From contig NZ_MVBC01000006.1 in the NCBI RefSeq assembly GCF_002007105.1, forward strand, positions 124,001-188,000: a stretch of 64,000 nt of DNA, in the 5' to 3' direction. The number at the start of each line of letters is the position of its first letter. The stretch's first letter is position 1. The DNA comes from Hymenobacter sp. CRA2. Its GTDB lineage: Bacteria; Bacteroidota; Bacteroidia; Cytophagales; Hymenobacteraceae. Both the position numbers and the translations under genes were made by a program. The notes under the pieces were generated by a model, which worked only from the letters and a program-made list of their open reading frames with translations, was not told where the DNA came from and made no database searches. Positions 60,661 through 64,000 of this stretch are shown here, one piece after another.

Positions 60661-61497
60661 ATGAAACACATAGTCGAACCCCTGAGCCAAAACGGCCGGC
60701 CCGAGCAGGCCGCCCCCGCCACGGCCAGCCGCGCGGCGCACCAGCAGGCTTTTTCGCTGGAAGGCCGGCTGGCGCTGGTCACCGGCGGCGGCAGCGGCAT
60801 CGGCCTGGAAATAGCGCGCTGCATGGCGCAGGCCGGCGCCACGGTGGTCATCACCGGCCGGCGCGAAGAGGTGCTCAAGGAGGCCAAGCGTGAGCTGGGC
60901 GAACGAGTTGAATACCTCGTCAACGACATCTGCGACCTGACCTCGCTCGATGGGCTCGTCGAGCACATCGAAGCCACCTACGGCCCCGTCGACGTGCTGG
61001 TGAACAACGCCGGCATCAACCTCAAGAAACCCGCTCTGCAGGTAACGGACGAGGAGTTCAGCCGCATCATCCACACCAACCTGAACGCGGTGTTTGCCCT
61101 CACCCGGGCCTGCGCCCAGCGCATGGTAGCCCGTCGCAGCGGCGTCATCCTGATGATTTCCTCGATGGCGGCCTACTACGGCATCGACCGCGTGGTGGCC
61201 TACGCCGCCTCCAAGTCGGCCGTGGAGGGTATGGTGAAGGTGCTGGCCTCCGAGTTTTCCGGCGACAACGTGCGCGTCAACGCCATTGCGCCGGGCTTTA
61301 TCGAGACGGAGATGAGCCGCACGGCCATGAACTCCGACCCCGACCGCAAAAGCCGCGCCCTGCGCCGCACGCCCATGGGCTCCTTCGGCCAGCCCGAAGA
61401 CATCGGCCGGGCCGCCGTGTTCCTCGCCTCCGATGCCGCGCGCTACATCACCGGCGCCTCGCTGCCCGTCGACGGCGGCAACTCCATCGGCTTCTAG
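60661..61497 (+). CDS. SDR oxidoreductase, probable D-mannonate (fructuronate) reductase
   Basis: The 278-residue product starts at an ATG at 60661 (MKHIVEPLSQNGRPEQ). The short N-terminal extension precedes the Rossmann core: ALVTGGGSGIGLEIAR (cofactor loop) near residue 38, NNAGINLKKP near 113, the catalytic Ser in ILMISSMAAYYG, and Tyr-x-x-x-Lys in VVAYAASKSAVEG near 180. PVDGGNSIGF closes it. Its place between uxuA/GH67 and susC suggests it supplies mannonate to UxuA, the UxuB step, or handles a related uronate; this is context inference only. It is 41 bases after the glucuronidase. Confidence 0.85.
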   Translation: MKHIVEPLSQNGRPEQAAPATASRAAHQQAFSLEGRLALVTGGGSGIGLEIARCMAQAGATVVITGRREEVLKEAKRELGERVEYLVNDICDLTSLDGLVEHIEATYGPVDVLVNNAGINLKKPALQVTDEEFSRIIHTNLNAVFALTRACAQRMVARRSGVILMISSMAAYYGIDRVVAYAASKSAVEGMVKVLASEFSGDNVRVNAIAPGFIETEMSRTAMNSDPDRKSRALRRTPMGSFGQPEDIGRAAVFLASDAARYITGASLPVDGGNSIGF

Positions 61498-61565
61498 CGC
61501 CTGGGCGGCCTATGCCGCGGGCGCCCCGAATAGAACCTACCTTTCCATAATTCCCACACACTTCC

Positions 61566-64000
61566 ATGACTACACCTTTACGCAGAACGGCCCTGCTGCT
61601 TAGCTGGCCCCTGCTCCCGGCGGTGGCGCTGCCACTGACCCTGGCCCTGGCGCCCCACAGCGCCGTGGCGCAAACGAACCAATCGGTATCCGGGCGCGTG
61701 ACGGCGGCCGACGGCACCGGCCTGCCCGGCGTGAGCGTAGTAGTAGCCGGCACCACGCAGGGCACTACCACCAACTCCGAAGGCGTATACAACCTGCAGA
61801 ACGTGCCCCAGGGCGCGACGCTCACGTTTTCCTTCGTGGGCTACTCTACGCAGCGCGTAGTGGTGGGCGGCCGCAACACCGTGGACGTGAAGCTGCTGGA
61901 AGATGTGCAGAACATCAACGAAGTAGTGGTGGTAGGCTACGGGGTGCAGAAGAAAAGCCAGGTGACGGGGGCCATTTCTTCGGTGGACGAGCAAGCCCTG
62001 CGCGACGTGCCGGTAGCCAACGTGGGCCAGGCCCTGCAGGGCCGCGCAGCTGGCGTAAACATCTCCAGCGCCAGCTCCTCGCCCGGCCAGAACCCGGTTA
62101 TCCGTATCCGTGGCAACCGCTCCTTCGCCGGTAGCAACGACCCGCTGCTGGTAGTGGACGGCGTGCCCTACGACGGCAACCTGAACGACCTGAACCCGGA
62201 CGACATCACCTCGCTGGAAGTGCTGAAAGACGCCTCCTCGACGGCCATCTACGGGGCCCGTGGCGCCAACGGCGTTATCCTTATCACCACCAAGCGCGGC
62301 AAGACCGGCGCCCCCCGGGCCACCTACAGCGCCTACTACGGCACCAAGCGGGCCTACGGCGACTTCGACCTGCAGAACGGGCAGCAGTACTACAACTTCC
62401 GCCGCCAGGCCTACCTGGCCAACGGCGTGGCCAACCCGGACAACACGCCCGGCTTCCTGACCGACGACGAAAAAGCCAACCTGGCCGCCGGCCGCAGCAT
62501 CGACTACCAGGATCTGCTGTTCCAGAACGGCCACATCCAGAACCACTCGCTGGGCGTATCGGGTGGCACCGAGCAGACGCAGTACTCCGCTTCGCTGGGC
62601 TACTACGACGAGACGGGCATCGTGCCGGTGCAGCGGCTGCAGCGCTACTCGCTGCGCGCCACGCTGGACCAGCAAATCGGCAAGCGCGTCAAAATCGGCC
62701 TGAATACGCTCAACAGCTACACCGATCAGGACGACCCGACGCTGAACATCATCAACGCCGTTCTGACGGGCAGCCCCCTGGCTTCGCCCTACGACGCCAA
62801 CGGCATTCCGGTGCTCTTCCCGAACACCGACACCGCCCTGGGCAATCCGCTGGCCTTCTACACCGAGGATGCGCACCTGGACAAGCGCCGCCGCATCCGC
62901 ACCTTCAACAGCCTGTACGGGCAGGTGAACATCCTGAAAGGGCTGGATTACCGCCTGAACATCGGCCTGGACGGGCGCTCGGAGAACAGCGACCAGTTCT
63001 ACGCCTCGCAAACCCCGGCGCGCGGCGGTGGACAGAACGCGGCTTCCCGCTCGCAGAACCTGGCCTTCAACCTGCTGGCGGAAAACATCCTGACCTACAA
63101 CCGCACCTTCGCCGAGAAGCACGACCTGAACGTGACGGCCCTGTACAGCGCGCAGGAGTACCGCACCGACGGCTTTGGCGCCGGCTCGCAGAACCTGCCT
63201 ACCAACTACCAGTTGAACAACAACCTCGGCGCGGGCACGCCCACGGCCCCGAGCAGCTTCCAGAGCCAGTTCGACATCATCTCGTACATGGGCCGCCTGA
63301 ACTACTCGTTCGACAACCGCTACTCCGCCACCGTGACGGTGCGCGCCGACGGTTCGTCGCGCCTGGCGCCGGGCAACAAGTACAAGGCCTTCCCCTCAGC
63401 CGCCGTGGCCTGGAACGTGGCCAACGAGAGCTTCCTGCGTGACCAGGGCTGGCTGAGCGCCCTGAAGCTGCGCGCCAGCCTGGGCCGGGTGGGCAGCACC
63501 GCTGTGAACCCCTACCAGACGCTGGGCTCCCTGCAATCGGCGCTGGGCAACGGCTACTACAACTCCGGCGGCACGGGCCTGATCGGGGTGGTGCCAGCTA
63601 CCATTCCGAACCCCAACCTGGGCTGGGAATACACCACCACCGCCAACTTCGGCCTCGACTTCGGCTTTTTCAACAACCGCGTGGCCGGTTCGGTGGAAGT
63701 GTACCAGCAGCGCACCAGCGACCTGCTGCTGCCCGACGCACTGCCCACCTCCAGCGGCTACAGCGCCTTCACGCGCAACATCGGCCAGACGCAGAACCGC
63801 GGCCTCGAAATCGGGGTGACTACGGTGAACGTGCGCACCGGCAGCGGCTTCGAGTGGAGCTCGGACTGGAACTTCACCATCAACCGCGAGAAGGTGCTCG
63901 ACCTAGGCCTGGGCGACGACGAGAACGGCAACCCCAAGAGCGACATCGGCAACCAGCGCTTCATCGGCGAGCCGCTGTACGTGATTTACGACTACAAGAA
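61566..64000 (+). CDS. SusC/RagA family TonB-dependent outer membrane receptor, 3' end outside the window
   Basis: 811 complete codons run from an ATG at 61566 off the right edge. A signal peptide (MTTPLRRTALLLSWPLL, ending AVA-QT near residue 36) is followed by a carboxypeptidase-like beta domain (about 40-115; SGRVTAADGTGLPGVSVVV). The TonB box/plug region (about 118-240) has INEVVVVGYGVQKKSQVTGA, DPLLVVDGVPYDG and LKDASSTAIYGARGANGV. Barrel strands follow. It should import oligosaccharides with a SusD lipoprotein, which would be expected just beyond the window. Its position after the glucuronidase and SDR genes suggests substituted xylo-oligosaccharides as cargo. Confidence 0.95.
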   Translation, partial: MTTPLRRTALLLSWPLLPAVALPLTLALAPHSAVAQTNQSVSGRVTAADGTGLPGVSVVVAGTTQGTTTNSEGVYNLQNVPQGATLTFSFVGYSTQRVVVGGRNTVDVKLLEDVQNINEVVVVGYGVQKKSQVTGAISSVDEQALRDVPVANVGQALQGRAAGVNISSASSSPGQNPVIRIRGNRSFAGSNDPLLVVDGVPYDGNLNDLNPDDITSLEVLKDASSTAIYGARGANGVILITTKRGKTGAPRATYSAYYGTKRAYGDFDLQNGQQYYNFRRQAYLANGVANPDNTPGFLTDDEKANLAAGRSIDYQDLLFQNGHIQNHSLGVSGGTEQTQYSASLGYYDETGIVPVQRLQRYSLRATLDQQIGKRVKIGLNTLNSYTDQDDPTLNIINAVLTGSPLASPYDANGIPVLFPNTDTALGNPLAFYTEDAHLDKRRRIRTFNSLYGQVNILKGLDYRLNIGLDGRSENSDQFYASQTPARGGGQNAASRSQNLAFNLLAENILTYNRTFAEKHDLNVTALYSAQEYRTDGFGAGSQNLPTNYQLNNNLGAGTPTAPSSFQSQFDIISYMGRLNYSFDNRYSATVTVRADGSSRLAPGNKYKAFPSAAVAWNVANESFLRDQGWLSALKLRASLGRVGSTAVNPYQTLGSLQSALGNGYYNSGGTGLIGVVPATIPNPNLGWEYTTTANFGLDFGFFNNRVAGSVEVYQQRTSDLLLPDALPTSSGYSAFTRNIGQTQNRGLEIGVTTVNVRTGSGFEWSSDWNFTINREKVLDLGLGDDENGNPKSDIGNQRFIGEPLYVIYDYK

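Overview
The window looks like chromosomal DNA of a GC-rich Bacteroidota, most likely a Hymenobacter-type member of the Cytophagales. The evidence is a SusC/RagA TonB-dependent receptor, C-terminal domains of the type IX secretion type, DUF6799 and DUF4260 proteins, -7 promoter boxes of the TAnnTTTG type, and very weak ribosome binding sites. No tRNA, rRNA, CRISPR array, transposase or phage gene was recognised. Genes run off both ends: a GAF-domain protein on the left and a SusC receptor on the right.

Region 1-12.1 kb. A truncated GAF protein, a lipoprotein and a Spy-like secreted protein are followed by a pair of M16 peptidases (one with the zinc motif, one without), another lipoprotein and a dicarboxylate/amino-acid symporter. 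Next comes a decayed DUF6799/ASKHA-like gene carrying two in-frame stops and two offset frame changes, then a dipeptide epimerase. Region 12.1-19.3 kb holds a second DUF6799 protein, a MarR-YceI pair with a palindrome inside its promoter, two unknown proteins, a DPP-IV-like S9 peptidase, clpS and recR.

Region 19.3-34.5 kb is mostly housekeeping. It holds pta and ackA (acetate/acetyl-CoA interconversion), a GT2/sugar-transferase-like fusion, a class I aminotransferase, a YfiT/DinB protein, a PfkB-type heptose-7-phosphate kinase, hemE, marC, purE and a membrane-anchored EEP phosphatase. pta and ackA are separated by about 1.8 kb carrying two genes on the opposite strand. One of these is strikingly AT-rich and has an RxxxxH (HEPN-like) motif, so it is the best candidate for acquired DNA.

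Region 34.6-55.4 kb contains a 1998-residue secreted metzincin with fibronectin, Ig-like and sorting domains, then an FAD monooxygenase, several secreted proteins and lipoproteins, dnaK, a Crp/Fnr regulator with DUF4260, an alpha/beta hydrolase overlapping an RluE-like pseudouridine synthase, a VWA-like membrane protein and a YiiX-type cysteine hydrolase.

Region 55.6-64 kb is a catabolic locus for glucuronic acid or glucuronoxylan side chains. A LacI regulator with an N-terminal zinc ribbon is divergent from uxuA (mannonate dehydratase), a GH67 alpha-glucuronidase, an SDR oxidoreductase (probable fructuronate/mannonate step) and susC. Two adjacent palindromes in the divergent spacer look like the LacI operators. 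The intergenic spaces across the window also carry many palindromic repeats of several related families (arms starting GTCATTGCGAG, GTCATGTCGAG or GTCATCCTGA). Strong rho-independent-type hairpins separate many of the units.
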